NCBI RefSeq assembly: GCF_034424545.1
Contig: NZ_CP139970.1
Span: 3,534,001-3,598,000 of the forward strand
DNA length: 64,000 nucleotides
Source of the DNA: Trinickia caryophylli
GTDB lineage: Bacteria > Pseudomonadota > Gammaproteobacteria > Burkholderiales > Burkholderiaceae
Direction: 5' to 3'
Shown here piece after piece: positions 43,816 through 53,548 of this stretch. Below the pieces are notes generated by a model, which saw only the letters and a list, made by a program, of their open reading frames with translations, was not told where the DNA came from and searched no databases. Position numbers and translations under genes: made by a program. How positions within the stretch are numbered: position 1 is the first letter of the stretch; each line of letters opens with the position of its first letter.

Positions 43816-44991
43816 ATGGATCTCGATTTCTGGTGGCTGCTCATCATCCCCGTTGCGTTCGCGCTCGGCTGGATAGCGGCCCGCTACGACCTGAAGACAC
43901 TGCTCTCGGAGAGCAACAATTTGCCGAGGTCGTATTTCCGCGGCCTTAATTTCCTGCTCAACGAGCAACCCGATCAGGCGATCGACGCGTTCATCGAGGT
44001 CGTCAAGCTCGACCCGGAAACGGTGGAGCTGCATTTCGCGCTTGGCAATCTGTTTCGCCGCCGCGGCGAGACCGATCGGGCCATCCGCATCCACCAGAAT
44101 CTTCTGAGCCGGGCCGATTTGCCCGAAAGCGAGCGCGATCACGCGTTGTTCGAACTGGGCCAGGATTTTCTGAAGGCCGGCTTGCTCGATCGGGCCGAAG
44201 AGGCGCTCGTGCGCCTCACGAGCGGCGCGCATGGGCTCGGTGCGCAACGGGCGCTGCTCACGATCTACGAGATCGAGAAGGACTGGAAAAAAGCGATTGC
44301 GACTGCCGGGCAGATCGAGCAGATGGGCGCCGAGCCGCTTTCCAAGGAGATTGCGCAATTTCATTGCGAGTTGGCGCAGGAAGCGCTCGCCCGCAAGGAT
44401 GTCGCCGAGGCGCAGGCCGAACTGGCGCTCGCGCTGAAAGCGAACGCCGAAAACGTACGCGCAACGATCCTTGCCGGCGACGTGGCCGCCGCGAATGGCG
44501 ATCATGAGGCTGCCATCGCGCACTGGCGTCAGGTGGAAAGCCAGAATTCCGCGTACTTGCCGCTCGTGGCGGAAAAGCTCATGAAAACCTATGCGGCGCT
44601 CTCGCGCGCCGACGAGGGCGTAGCGCTGTTGACGGGCTATGTCGAGCGCTACCGTTCGAACGATCTGCTCGATATCGTCTATCCACGGGTGGCCGAGCTG
44701 CGTGGCGCGGATGCCGCGCACGCGCTTGCACGCGACCAGATGCAGGCTTCGCCGAATCTCGCGGGCATGATCCGGCTCATCGAGGCTCAACTGGCTGCCG
44801 CCGAAGAGCCGAGGCGCAGCGAGCTCGAGCTGATTCGCGCCCTCGTCAAACAGCGCACCAAAAATCTGCCACGATACACGTGTCAGAATTGCGGTTTCCG
44901 GGCACGCCTCTTTTATTGGCAGTGCCCCGGTTGCAGCGGATGGGAGACGTATGCACCGCGCCGCGTCGAACCGATCACGACCTCTCAGTGA
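43816..44991 (+). CDS. lapB: Lipopolysaccharide assembly protein B
   Basis: The 391-residue protein (YciM) has an N-terminal membrane anchor (WWLLIIPVAFALGWIAARYD), about nine TPR units, and a C-terminal rubredoxin-like zinc/iron knuckle YTCQNCGFRARL...WQCPGCSGW. In E. coli LapB presents LpxC to FtsH, lowering LPS synthesis, and interacts with LPS enzymes. Its position before ugd and hldAD keeps envelope genes together. Confidence 0.92.
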   Translation: MDLDFWWLLIIPVAFALGWIAARYDLKTLLSESNNLPRSYFRGLNFLLNEQPDQAIDAFIEVVKLDPETVELHFALGNLFRRRGETDRAIRIHQNLLSRADLPESERDHALFELGQDFLKAGLLDRAEEALVRLTSGAHGLGAQRALLTIYEIEKDWKKAIATAGQIEQMGAEPLSKEIAQFHCELAQEALARKDVAEAQAELALALKANAENVRATILAGDVAAANGDHEAAIAHWRQVESQNSAYLPLVAEKLMKTYAALSRADEGVALLTGYVERYRSNDLLDIVYPRVAELRGADAAHALARDQMQASPNLAGMIRLIEAQLAAAEEPRRSELELIRALVKQRTKNLPRYTCQNCGFRARLFYWQCPGCSGWETYAPRRVEPITTSQ

Positions 44992-45160
44992 CGCGCGTGC
45001 GCGTCGGTTGGCGGGCCACGGAATGCGTGCGTCGTTCAGCGCTTCATCGAATACGGGCGGCGGGCCGATGCGCTCAGGGCGTGGCGGTGTGTTTCATCGT
45101 GCGCGCCGCCGCTCATTGCGTGCCTTCGCTTGAAGGCCGCCATCAACCAGTGAAACGCGT

Positions 45161-46558
45161 ATGAAAATCACCATTATCGGTACGGGCTACGTGGGCCTCG
45201 TCACCGGCGCTTGCCTTGCCGAAATCGGCAACGACGTTTTCTGTCTCGACGTCGACCCGCGCAAGATCGATATCCTCAACAACGGCGGCGTGCCGATCCA
45301 CGAGCCGGGGTTGAAGGAAATCATCGCGCGCACGCGCGCTCACGGCCGTATTACGTTCTCGACCGACATCAAGGCCGCCGTGGAGCACGGCGAGATCCAG
45401 TTCATCGCTGTCGGCACGCCACCCGATGAAGACGGCTCGGCCGATCTCCAATACGTGCTCGAGGCGGCGCGCAACATAGGCCGCTATATGAACGGGTTCA
45501 AGGTCATCGTCGATAAATCGACCGTGCCGGTGGGCACCGCCGAGCGCGTGCGCGCCGTCGTCGAAGCGGAGCTTTCCGCGCGCGGCGCCGGCGAACGCTT
45601 CTCGGTCGTGTCGAACCCCGAGTTTCTCAAGGAGGGGGCCGCCGTCGAGGATTTCATGCGGCCCGACCGCATCGTGATCGGCAACGACGACGACGAAGCC
45701 GGCCGGCTCGCCCGCGAGAAGATGAAGCGGCTCTACGCGCCGTTCAACCGCAATCACGAGCGCACGCTCTACATGGATGTCCGCTCCGCGGAGTTCACCA
45801 AATACGCGGCCAACGCCATGCTGGCCACGCGTATCTCGTTCATGAACGAGATGTCGAATCTGGCCGACCGCGTGGGTGCCGATATCGAAGCGGTGCGTCG
45901 CGGCATCGGTTCGGATCCGCGCATCGGCTATCACTTCCTTTATGCGGGCGTGGGGTATGGCGGCTCGTGCTTTCCGAAGGACGTGCAGGCGCTCGTGCGC
46001 ACCGCTGACGAGAACGGGGAGCGGCTGCGCATCCTCGAGGCCGTGGAAGCCGTGAACGCCGATCAGAAGGAAGTCCTCGTGGGCAAGATCGAGCAGGTGT
46101 TCGGCGGCGATCTGTCGGGTCGCGCATTCGCCGTGTGGGGGCTGTCCTTCAAGCCCAACACCGACGACATGCGCGAGGCGCCGAGCCGGCGCGTGATCGC
46201 GGCGCTGCTCGCGCGCGGCGCCACCATACGGGCCTACGATCCCGTTGCGCTCGATGAAGCGCGGCGCGTCTTCGATCTGGATCTGGCCGGGCGCCCCGAG
46301 GAGCGCGCACGGCTCACGTTCGCCCCGAGCCACGAGGAGACGCTCGTGGGCGCCGACGCGCTCGTCGTGCTGACCGAATGGAAGGAGTTCAAGAGCCCCG
46401 ACTTCGCGCATATGAAGTCGGTATTGAATTCGCCGGTCGTGTTCGACGGCCGCAACCTATACGAACCGCAGGCGATGGCCGAACTGGGCATCGACTATTA
46501 CGCAATCGGGCGCCCCCATGTCCAAGCAGACCGCAGTTCAACCCATGCAGGCGCCTGA
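45161..46558 (+). CDS. ugd: UDP-glucose 6-dehydrogenase
   Basis: The 465-residue enzyme oxidises UDP-glucose to UDP-glucuronate with two NAD+. It shows the Rossmann motif [30 protein letters not shown] and the catalytic cysteine in [12 protein letters not shown] (about Cys270). UDP-glucuronate feeds exopolysaccharide and, in Burkholderia, the aminoarabinose that decorates LPS and gives polymyxin resistance. Its 3' end overlaps the likely hldA start by 41 bases. Confidence 0.94.
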   Translation: MKITIIGTGYVGLVTGACLAEIGNDVFCLDVDPRKIDILNNGGVPIHEPGLKEIIARTRAHGRITFSTDIKAAVEHGEIQFIAVGTPPDEDGSADLQYVLEAARNIGRYMNGFKVIVDKSTVPVGTAERVRAVVEAELSARGAGERFSVVSNPEFLKEGAAVEDFMRPDRIVIGNDDDEAGRLAREKMKRLYAPFNRNHERTLYMDVRSAEFTKYAANAMLATRISFMNEMSNLADRVGADIEAVRRGIGSDPRIGYHFLYAGVGYGGSCFPKDVQALVRTADENGERLRILEAVEAVNADQKEVLVGKIEQVFGGDLSGRAFAVWGLSFKPNTDDMREAPSRRVIAALLARGATIRAYDPVALDEARRVFDLDLAGRPEERARLTFAPSHEETLVGADALVVLTEWKEFKSPDFAHMKSVLNSPVVFDGRNLYEPQAMAELGIDYYAIGRPHVQADRSSTHAGA

Positions 46559-47552
46559 TCTCGCGCAGCGCGAGCAAGGCGCGCGTTCCCCCGCTCAACC
46601 CTCGCCCGCGGTGCCCGCCGTATCACGCGAACGCCTTGCGCGCTCGCGCGTGCTCGTCGTGGGCGACGTCATGCTCGATCGGTACTGGTTCGGCGACGTG
46701 AACCGCATTTCGCCCGAGGCGCCCGTGCCGGTCGTGCACGTGCAACGGCAGGAAGACCGGCTCGGCGGCGCGGCGAACGTCGCGCGCAATGCGGCCGCCA
46801 TCGGCGCGCAGGCGGGGCTCCTGTGCGTGGTGGGCCACGACGAGCCGGGTGAGCGCATCGTCGAGTTGCTCAAGGACAGCGGCGTCGTGCCGCACCTCGA
46901 GCGCGACCCTGAACTCTCGACGACGATCAAGCTGCGCGTCCTCTCGCGTCAGCAACAATTGCTGCGCATGGACTTCGAGAATACGCCTGCGCACGAGGCG
47001 CTGCTTGCGGGGCTTGCGCGCTTCGATGCCTTGCTGGCCTCGCACGACGTGGTGCTGCTCTCCGATTACGCGAAAGGCGGCCTCACGCATGTGACCGCGA
47101 TGATCGCCAAGGCGCGCGCAGCCGACAAACCGGTGCTCGTCGATCCCAAGGGCGACGACTGGGAGCGCTATCGCGGCGCGACGCTGATCACGCCGAACCG
47201 GGCGGAGCTGCGCGAGGTGATCGGCCAGTGGAAATCCGAAAGCGACCTGCTCGAGCGCGTGACGGCGCTACGGACGTCGCTCGATATCGCGTCGTTGCTG
47301 CTCACGCGCTCGGAAGAGGGCATGACGCTTTTCATGGATGGCAAGGTGCTCAATGCGCCGGCGGTCGCGCGCGAAGTGTACGATGTCTCCGGCGCGGGCG
47401 ACACGGTGATCGCGACGCTGGCCGTGATGCTCGGCGCCGGCCTGTCGCTCGTCGATGCGGTCGCGCTGGCCAATCGCGCGGCCGGGATCGTCGTCGGCAA
47501 GCTCGGTACGGCCACGGTCGACTACGACGAGCTGTTCTCGCCGGCCAACTGA
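46518..47552 (+). CDS. hldA: D-glycero-beta-D-manno-heptose-7-phosphate kinase
   Basis: The 344-residue PfkB-family kinase (RfaE domain I only) makes heptose-1,7-bisphosphate for LPS core heptose. It shows [33 protein letters not shown] and the catalytic [14 protein letters not shown]. No adenylyltransferase domain is fused, so hldC should lie elsewhere. ATG 46518 overlaps ugd by 41 bases; ATG 46545 would shorten the overlap, and the conserved domain begins only near residue 40, so the start is not certain. Confidence 0.92.
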   Translation: MSKQTAVQPMQAPDLAQREQGARSPAQPSPAVPAVSRERLARSRVLVVGDVMLDRYWFGDVNRISPEAPVPVVHVQRQEDRLGGAANVARNAAAIGAQAGLLCVVGHDEPGERIVELLKDSGVVPHLERDPELSTTIKLRVLSRQQQLLRMDFENTPAHEALLAGLARFDALLASHDVVLLSDYAKGGLTHVTAMIAKARAADKPVLVDPKGDDWERYRGATLITPNRAELREVIGQWKSESDLLERVTALRTSLDIASLLLTRSEEGMTLFMDGKVLNAPAVAREVYDVSGAGDTVIATLAVMLGAGLSLVDAVALANRAAGIVVGKLGTATVDYDELFSPAN

Positions 47553-47558
47553 CGACGT

Positions 47559-47580
47559 AGCCGCCGCGAGCGCGGCGGCT
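47559..47580. repeat. Hairpin between hldA and hldD
   Basis: AGCCGCCGC (47559-47567) and GCGGCGGCT (47572-47580) are exact reverse complements around a four-base loop, 7 bases past the hldA stop. There is no T run; it may stabilise hldA mRNA or attenuate read-through. Confidence 0.5.
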
Positions 47581-47616
47581 GCCTGGCCCGATTTTCACTT
47601 TCATCGCGATACGATC

Positions 47617-48609
47617 ATGACTCTCATCGTTACCGGTGCCGCCGGCTTCGTCGGCAGCAACATCGTCAAGGCGCTCAACGAGCGTGGCGAGACGCGCATC
47701 ATTGCCGTCGACAACCTCACGCGCGCGGACAAATTCAAGAACCTCGTCGATTGCGAGATCGACGATTACCTCGACAAGTCGGATTTCGTCGAACGCTTCG
47801 TGCGCGGCGATTTCGGCAAGGTGCGTGCCGTCTTTCACGAAGGCGCCTGCTCGGACACGATGGAAACCGACGGCCGCTACATGATGGACAACAACTTCCG
47901 CTACAGCCGCGCCGTGCTCGACGCATGCCTCGCGCAGGGGGCCCAGTTCCTCTACGCGTCCTCGGCGGCGATCTACGGCGGCTCGAGCCGCTTCGTCGAA
48001 GACCGCGAGGTCGAGGCACCGCTCAATGTCTATGGCTATTCGAAGTTTCTCTTCGATCAACTGATCCGCCGCGTGCTGCCGGGTGCGAAAAGCCAGATCG
48101 CGGGCTTTCGCTACTTCAACGTGTACGGTCCGCGGGAAAACCACAAGGGCCGGATGGCGTCCGTGGCGTTCCACAACTTCAACCAGTTTCGCGCCGAGGG
48201 CAAGGTCAAGCTCTTCGGCGAATACAACGGCTACGCAGCCGGCGAGCAGACGCGCGACTTCGTCTCGGTGGAAGACGTGGCCAAGGTCAATCTGTTCTTC
48301 TTCGACCACCCCGAGACGTCGGGCATCTTCAATCTCGGCACGGGTCGCGCCCAGCCGTTCAACGATATCGCTTCCACGGTCGTCAATACGCTGCGCGCGC
48401 TCGATAATCAGCCGCCGCTGTCGCTCGCCGAGATGGTGCAGCGTGGGCTCGTCGAGTATGTCCCGTTTCCCGACGCATTGCGCGGCAAGTACCAGTGCTT
48501 CACGCAGGCGGACCTCACGCGCCTGCGCGCGGCCGGCTACGACGCGCCGTTCCTGACCGTGCAAGAAGGCGTCGATCGCTACGTGCGTTGGCTGTTCGGC
48601 CAGCTGTAA
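47617..48609 (+). CDS. hldD: ADP-L-glycero-D-manno-heptose 6-epimerase
   Basis: The 330-residue short-chain dehydrogenase-type epimerase completes the ADP-heptose precursor for the LPS inner core. It shows [20 protein letters not shown], the YGYSKFLFD active-site block, [14 protein letters not shown] and [12 protein letters not shown]. Its pairing with hldA is usual in this family of bacteria. Confidence 0.95.
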   Translation: MTLIVTGAAGFVGSNIVKALNERGETRIIAVDNLTRADKFKNLVDCEIDDYLDKSDFVERFVRGDFGKVRAVFHEGACSDTMETDGRYMMDNNFRYSRAVLDACLAQGAQFLYASSAAIYGGSSRFVEDREVEAPLNVYGYSKFLFDQLIRRVLPGAKSQIAGFRYFNVYGPRENHKGRMASVAFHNFNQFRAEGKVKLFGEYNGYAAGEQTRDFVSVEDVAKVNLFFFDHPETSGIFNLGTGRAQPFNDIASTVVNTLRALDNQPPLSLAEMVQRGLVEYVPFPDALRGKYQCFTQADLTRLRAAGYDAPFLTVQEGVDRYVRWLFGQL

Positions 48610-48691
48610 GCCGGTCGGGCGTTTGCCTACACTGGGGTTTCTCTGACGGCCCGCATCGGTGTGCCGGCCGTTCCGCCCAACGGAGGTCCCA

Positions 48692-49039
48692 GTGTTCAAA
48701 CGATTTCTGCTGTTCACTTTTTTTGCTTCCGCGATCGGCTCGGCCGTTGCCGCCGTCCCGATCGATGTCAATGCGGCCAACGAAGCCGCCTTGCGCAGTC
48801 TCAAAGGCATCGGCCCGGTCAAGGCGCGCGCGATTGTGGAAGAGCGCGCCGCGCATGGCCCGTTCAAGGACGCGGCCGACCTGGCCGCGCGGGTCAAAGG
48901 GCTCGCTGGCCCCACGCTCGAGCGCCTGCGCAACGAGGGGCTCGCGATCGGCGACTTCCCTGTTCTCGCACCCACTGACGCCGCGCACGTCGCTCCGCGT
49001 GCGTCGGCGCGTACCGCCGCCCTGGCCATGAGGCCGTAG
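48692..49039 (+). CDS. ComEA-like helix-hairpin-helix exported protein
   Basis: The 115-residue protein has a signal peptide (FLLFTFFASAIGSAVA). One HhH domain follows (about 25-90; VNAANEAALRSLKGIGPVKARAIVEERAAHGPFK), as in ComEA DNA-binding competence proteins. The tail is Ala-rich. Start GTG 48692 sits five bases after CGGAGG. It probably binds DNA in the periplasm, but a DNA-uptake role is inferred from the family only. A terminator follows. Confidence 0.8.
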   Translation: MFKRFLLFTFFASAIGSAVAAVPIDVNAANEAALRSLKGIGPVKARAIVEERAAHGPFKDAADLAARVKGLAGPTLERLRNEGLAIGDFPVLAPTDAAHVAPRASARTAALAMRP

Positions 49040-49351
49040 CGCCCTGCGTTTCCTCGCTTCGATGTTTGTGCGGCGAGTGTTGGCAGGCAGGCACAGGTCT
49101 GCGGCACGTCGTCCCGCCCCCGGGGCTCCTTCACCGTCTGTCGTATGACGGCTTCCCGCGCATCGTCGCGGGCTTTTTGCTTGGGACGCGTGCGTCGCGT
49201 CCCTCGGCGGCGGCACCGGCCGGGTCCTTCGCTCAGGGTGTGTCCGAGTGCGGCAAACCCATGAGAGGCGTGTGGGCGTACGGTGCTTTACAATCGTCAC
49301 AATCCGGGATAGCCCATCCAATGACGAAACGGCGCATCCGCGCAACCGCCC
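49040..49351. other. Intergenic region comEA-like / cysM
   Basis: This stretch of 312 bases holds a terminator (49155-49178), listed separately, and the leader of cysM. TACAAT at about 49287 is a possible -10. No gene is supported. Confidence 0.4.
49155..49178 (+). terminator. Terminator after the ComEA-like gene
   Basis: CCCGCG (49155-49160) and CGCGGG (49167-49172) pair around a six-base loop, followed by CTTTTT. Confidence 0.7.
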
Positions 49352-50254
49352 ATGCCTTACAAAACCATAGAAGATACCGTCGGCAATACGCCGCTCGTCC
49401 AACTCGTGCGCTTGCCCGATGACGAAATCCGCAGCCGCAACAACGTGGTGCTGGCCAAACTGGAGGGGAACAACCCGGCCGGCTCGGTCAAGGATCGTCC
49501 GGCGCTTTCGATGATCAAGCATGCCGAGGCGCGCGGCCGTATCAAGCCTGGCGATACGCTGATCGAATCGACGAGCGGCAATACGGGCATCGCGCTCGCG
49601 ATGGCGGCCGCGATCCGTGGCTACAGGATGATTCTCGTGATGCCGGAGGATCTCTCGGTCGAGCGGCGCCAAAGCATGGCCGCTTACGGCGCGGAGATTC
49701 TCCTTACCCCGGTCAAGGGCGGCATGGAGTACGCGCGCGACCTCGCCGAACAGATGCAGCGCGAGGGCAAGGGTGTCATCCTCGATCAATTCGCGAATCC
49801 CGACAATCCGCTTGCCCATTACGACGCCACGGGGCCCGAAATCTGGCGCGACACCGAGGGCCGGGTCACGCATTTCGTGTCCTCGATGGGCACCACCGGC
49901 ACGATCATGGGCGTCTCGCGCTACCTGAAGGAGAAGAACGCCGCGATCGAAATCGTCGGAGCGCAGCCCGAGGAAGGGTCGCGCATTCCAGGCATCCGCA
50001 AGTGGCCCGAGGCCTATTTGCCGAAGATCTTCGATCGCAGCCGTATCGATCGCGTGGAAAACGTCTCGCAGTCGGCAGCCGAAGCCATGGCGCGCCGCCT
50101 CGCTTCCGTCGAAGGCATTTTTGCCGGGATTTCATCGGGGGGCGCCTGCGAAGTGGCGCTGCGCCTCGCGCGCCAGCTCGAAAACGCCACGATCGTGTTC
50201 ATCGTCTGCGATCGCGGTGACCGTTACCTTTCGACGGGCGTTTTTCCGGCCTGA
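49352..50254 (+). CDS. cysM: Cysteine synthase B
   Basis: The 300-residue PLP enzyme makes cysteine (or S-sulfocysteine) from O-acetylserine and sulfide or thiosulfate. It shows the PLP lysine in NNPAGSVKDRPA (Lys47), IESTSGNTGIALA, and VSSMGTTGTIMGVSRYLKE, which favours CysM over CysK. It converges on mltB with 20 bases between stops. Confidence 0.93.
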   Translation: MPYKTIEDTVGNTPLVQLVRLPDDEIRSRNNVVLAKLEGNNPAGSVKDRPALSMIKHAEARGRIKPGDTLIESTSGNTGIALAMAAAIRGYRMILVMPEDLSVERRQSMAAYGAEILLTPVKGGMEYARDLAEQMQREGKGVILDQFANPDNPLAHYDATGPEIWRDTEGRVTHFVSSMGTTGTIMGVSRYLKEKNAAIEIVGAQPEEGSRIPGIRKWPEAYLPKIFDRSRIDRVENVSQSAAEAMARRLASVEGIFAGISSGGACEVALRLARQLENATIVFIVCDRGDRYLSTGVFPA

Positions 50255-50274
50255 TGCGTTGATCGCCCGCGGCG

Positions 50275-51501
50275 TCAGTTTATGGCCGACGCGGGCTTGG
50301 GCGCGGCCGTCGCGCTCGCATCGGCGGCGAGCATGCGGGCCTTCACGCGCTGGCCGAGCTCGTATACCGCGAGCGCGTAAAAGAAGCTGCGGTTGTAGCG
50401 CGTGAGCGCATAAAAGTTCTGCAGGCCCAGCATATACTCCGTGGGCTGTCCGGGCGTGGGCAGATCGATGACGAGTACCGGCGTGCTGCTCTCGGCATCG
50501 ACATCGAGCCCGGGCTCGTCGAGGAGCATCCCGGCGCGCGTGAGCTGCGAGAGCGGCCAGTGCGGCTCGGGCCGCCCATCGGCCGCCGCCTGGGCGATGC
50601 CGATGCTGCCTGCGTCGTGCGCGATCTTCCACACCACGGGTTGCCCGGTATTCCAGCCGTTCTCCCTCAGATAGTTCGCTACGCTGCCGATGGCATCGGC
50701 CACGCTTGTGCGCAAATCCACATGATTGTTGCCCTCGTAGTCGACCGCATATTTCACGATGCTGCTGGGCAGGAATTGCGGAATGCCGATGGCGCCCGTG
50801 TAAGAGCCGCGCACCGATTTCGGGTCGAGTTGCGCGTTGCGCGTCCAGACGAGAAAGTCCTCGAGATTTTTTCTGAACGTCATCATCCGCTCGGCCCGGT
50901 TCGGCGTGTTCGGATAGTCGAAGGCCAGCGTCGTCAGCGCGTCGAGCACACGGAAATTGCCCATGTATCGGCCGTAGATCGTCTCCACGCCGATGATGCC
51001 GACGATGACTTCCGGCGGCACGCCGTATTGTTCATAGGCGCGCTGCAGCGTGGCGCGATTCTCGCGCCAGAATTTCATGCCTGCGCCGATCCGCACCGGG
51101 TCGAGAAAGCGCGCCTCGTAGGCGTGCCAATTCTTGATGGACGGTGTGGGAGATGGCGTGACGAGCTTGACGACCGTGGCCGAGTAATCGGCGCTTGCGA
51201 AGAGCGCATGCAAGGTATCGGGATCGAAATCGTAGCGCGCCACCATGTCGTCGATGAAGGCGTTGACGTCGGCATTGTTGGCATAGCGCTGCGGAACGAT
51301 TTCTTCCTCGAACGTATGGTTCTGCGCGGCGGGCGATGGGTTGTCGCTGGTGGCCGCGGGTGCCGATGGCGCGCTCGACGAGGGCGGTGGTGCGGTCTGA
51401 GCCACGGCGTTGGCGCCGGCGGCGGCCGCGAAAGCGGTCAGTGCAGCGACGGCGGCAAGACGCAACCGCTGGGCTGTGCGTGAGGCGAAAATGACGGTCA
51501 T
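50275..51501 (-). CDS. mltB: Membrane-bound lytic murein transglycosylase B
   Basis: The 408-residue GH103 enzyme cleaves peptidoglycan to 1,6-anhydro products in the periplasm. It shows the catalytic glutamate in VGIIGVETIYGRYMG, RGSYTGAIGIPQFLPSS and SVANYLRENGWNTGQPV. The N-terminus (AAVAALTAFAAAAGANAVAQ) is a Sec signal without an obvious lipobox, unlike E. coli MltB, so the enzyme is probably soluble or anchored otherwise. ATG 51501 is chosen because it precedes the signal peptide. Confidence 0.9.
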   Translation of the reverse strand: MTVIFASRTAQRLRLAAVAALTAFAAAAGANAVAQTAPPPSSSAPSAPAATSDNPSPAAQNHTFEEEIVPQRYANNADVNAFIDDMVARYDFDPDTLHALFASADYSATVVKLVTPSPTPSIKNWHAYEARFLDPVRIGAGMKFWRENRATLQRAYEQYGVPPEVIVGIIGVETIYGRYMGNFRVLDALTTLAFDYPNTPNRAERMMTFRKNLEDFLVWTRNAQLDPKSVRGSYTGAIGIPQFLPSSIVKYAVDYEGNNHVDLRTSVADAIGSVANYLRENGWNTGQPVVWKIAHDAGSIGIAQAAADGRPEPHWPLSQLTRAGMLLDEPGLDVDAESSTPVLVIDLPTPGQPTEYMLGLQNFYALTRYNRSFFYALAVYELGQRVKARMLAADASATAAPKPASAIN

Positions 51502-51725
51502 CTTGGATAGAGAGCGAACGACGGTGCGCAGAGCTGGGTTCGGCGCAGTATAACGAACGCTCGCGGTGCGCGAAACCGGCATTCCGGCGAGCATGCCCGA
51601 GCGTGGTGGCGGGCAGGCACGGGCCGGCCTCAGGCGCATGGGTGTGTCCGCGCTGTGGTAACGTAATCGCGTTTCGGGCTCGAAGCCGATAGAGGAGACG
51701 TGCCGTACGCGGCAGGCGAACGAAC

Positions 51726-52649
51726 ATGGCGACTGCTTTTTTCACCCACCCCGACTGTCTGCTGCACGAGATGGGCCCGGAGCACCCCGAATGCCCGGAA
51801 CGGCTGCAGGCGATCGAAGATCAACTGATCGCGAGCCGCATCGGGCCGCTCCTGCAGCGCGATGTGGCGCCGCTCGCCAGCCTCGACGATCTCGCCCGCG
51901 TCCATACCCGCTCGCACATCGATTACATCCATAGCCGTTCGCCCGGCGAGGGCCATGCATGGATCGACCCCGACACGGCGATGAACCCGCACACTTGGCA
52001 GGCGGCGTTGCGCGCGGCCGGCGCCGCTGTCGCGGCTACCGACGCCGTCATCGAGGGCCGCTACGAAAACGCGTTTTGCAGCATACGCCCACCCGGCCAT
52101 CACGCCGAGCCCGCACGCGCGATGGGCTTCTGCTTTTTCAACAACGTCGCCATCGCCGCGCGACGGGCGCTCGACGTGCATGGCCTCGCGCGCGTGGCCG
52201 TCGTCGATTTCGACGTGCATCACGGCAACGGTACCGAAGCCGCGTTTACGGGCGACGAGCGCGTGCTCATGTGCAGTTTCTTCCAGCACCCTTTCTACCC
52301 GTTCAGCGGCGCGGACAATCATGCGCCCAACATGGTCAATCTGCCGATGCCGGCGCGCACGAAGGGCGATGTCGTGCGCGAGGCGATCGACATGATCTGG
52401 CTGCCGCGTCTCGACGAGTTCAAGCCCGAGATGATCTTCATCTCGGCGGGTTTCGACGCGCATCGCGAGGACGATCTGGGGAACATGGGGCTCGTGGAGG
52501 ACGATTACATCTGGATCACCGACCAGATCGTACGCGTCGCGCGGCGCCATGCGCGCGGGCGCATCGTAAGCTGCCTCGAGGGCGGCTATAACCTGTCGGC
52601 GCTCGGGCGCAGCGTCGTCGCGCACGTGCGCGCGCTCGCCGACATCTAA
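51726..52649 (+). CDS. Histone-deacetylase / acetylpolyamine amidohydrolase family protein
   Basis: The 307-residue zinc deacetylase has the full active site: RPPGHHAEPARAMGFCFFNN (catalytic histidines), VDFDVHHGNGT (zinc Asp and His) and SAGFDAHREDDLG (zinc Asp). Bacterial members deacetylate acetylpolyamines or other acetyl-amides; no histone is implied. The substrate is unknown. A crotonase-family gene follows after 46 bases. Confidence 0.9.
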   Translation: MATAFFTHPDCLLHEMGPEHPECPERLQAIEDQLIASRIGPLLQRDVAPLASLDDLARVHTRSHIDYIHSRSPGEGHAWIDPDTAMNPHTWQAALRAAGAAVAATDAVIEGRYENAFCSIRPPGHHAEPARAMGFCFFNNVAIAARRALDVHGLARVAVVDFDVHHGNGTEAAFTGDERVLMCSFFQHPFYPFSGADNHAPNMVNLPMPARTKGDVVREAIDMIWLPRLDEFKPEMIFISAGFDAHREDDLGNMGLVEDDYIWITDQIVRVARRHARGRIVSCLEGGYNLSALGRSVVAHVRALADI

Positions 52650-52695
52650 GCGCGATGGCGGTCGCGCGATCGCGAGCCGAGGAGGGAGGTCCGCA

Positions 52696-53523
52696 ATGAA
52701 CGTCAACGAATCGTTGCCGGTGCCATCGGGTGGGACACCCGGCGCCGGCGTGTTGCAGATCGAGCACGCGGCCTACGGGCTGCCCGGTGTGGTGCGGCTC
52801 ACGCTCAATCGACCCGATGCGTTCAACGCGCTATCGGAGCAGTTGATCGCCGAATTGCACGCTGCGTTGAAGACGCTCGCCGCGAGCGAGGCACGCGTTG
52901 TCGTCATCGCGGCGGCCGGTCGCGCGTTTTGCGCGGGCCACGATCTCAAGGAGATGCGCGCAACGCCGACGCTCGAGTACTACCAGGCGCTCTTTACACG
53001 CTGCTCGGCGCTGATGCTGACGATCCAGCGCATGCCGCAGCCTGTCATCGCGCGCGTGCAGGGCACCGCGACCGCGGCGGGCTGCCAGCTCGTGGCCATG
53101 TGCGATCTGGCCGTTGCTGCCGATACCGCGCGGTTCGCCGTTTCGGGGATCAACGTCGGCCTCTTTTGTGCAACGCCGGCCGTGCCGCTTTCGCGCAACG
53201 TTTCGCGCAAGGCCGCCTTCGAGATGCTGATGACGGGCGAGTTCATCGACGCGGCCCAGGCACGCGAGCAAGGACTCATCAATAGCATGGCGCCGCTCGA
53301 TGCGCTCGATGCCGAGGTCGTTCGTCTTGCCTCGAGCATTTGCGCCAAGCCCGCCGCCGCCGTGCGCGCGGGCAAGGCGCTCTTCTATCGGCAGATCGAG
53401 ACGGGAATCGAAGCCGCCTATCAGCTCGCCGGCCAGACGATGGCGTGCAATGCCATCGACGAAGCAACGCAGGAAGGTCTCCAGGCGTTCGTGGAAAAGC
53501 GTCCGCCGAACTGGAAGCGTTGA
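52696..53523 (+). CDS. Crotonase-family protein (ECHDC3-like), possibly not a hydratase
   Basis: The 275-residue protein has the crotonase fold: LTLNRPDAFNALS, oxyanion-hole segment AFCAGHDLKEM and GTATAAGCQLVAMCDLA. The two glutamates used by enoyl-CoA hydratases are not in place: the first position reads Q (AAGCQLVA), and the second region reads SGINVGLFCATPAV without Glu. This matches ECHDC3-type proteins, whose activity is unclear. GAGGGAGG precedes the ATG. The domain could act as a CoA-thioester isomerase, hydrolase or binder. Confidence 0.82.
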   Translation: MNVNESLPVPSGGTPGAGVLQIEHAAYGLPGVVRLTLNRPDAFNALSEQLIAELHAALKTLAASEARVVVIAAAGRAFCAGHDLKEMRATPTLEYYQALFTRCSALMLTIQRMPQPVIARVQGTATAAGCQLVAMCDLAVAADTARFAVSGINVGLFCATPAVPLSRNVSRKAAFEMLMTGEFIDAAQAREQGLINSMAPLDALDAEVVRLASSICAKPAAAVRAGKALFYRQIETGIEAAYQLAGQTMACNAIDEATQEGLQAFVEKRPPNWKR

Positions 53524-53548
53524 GCGCGGCGGCGCGTCCATCGCGCTG

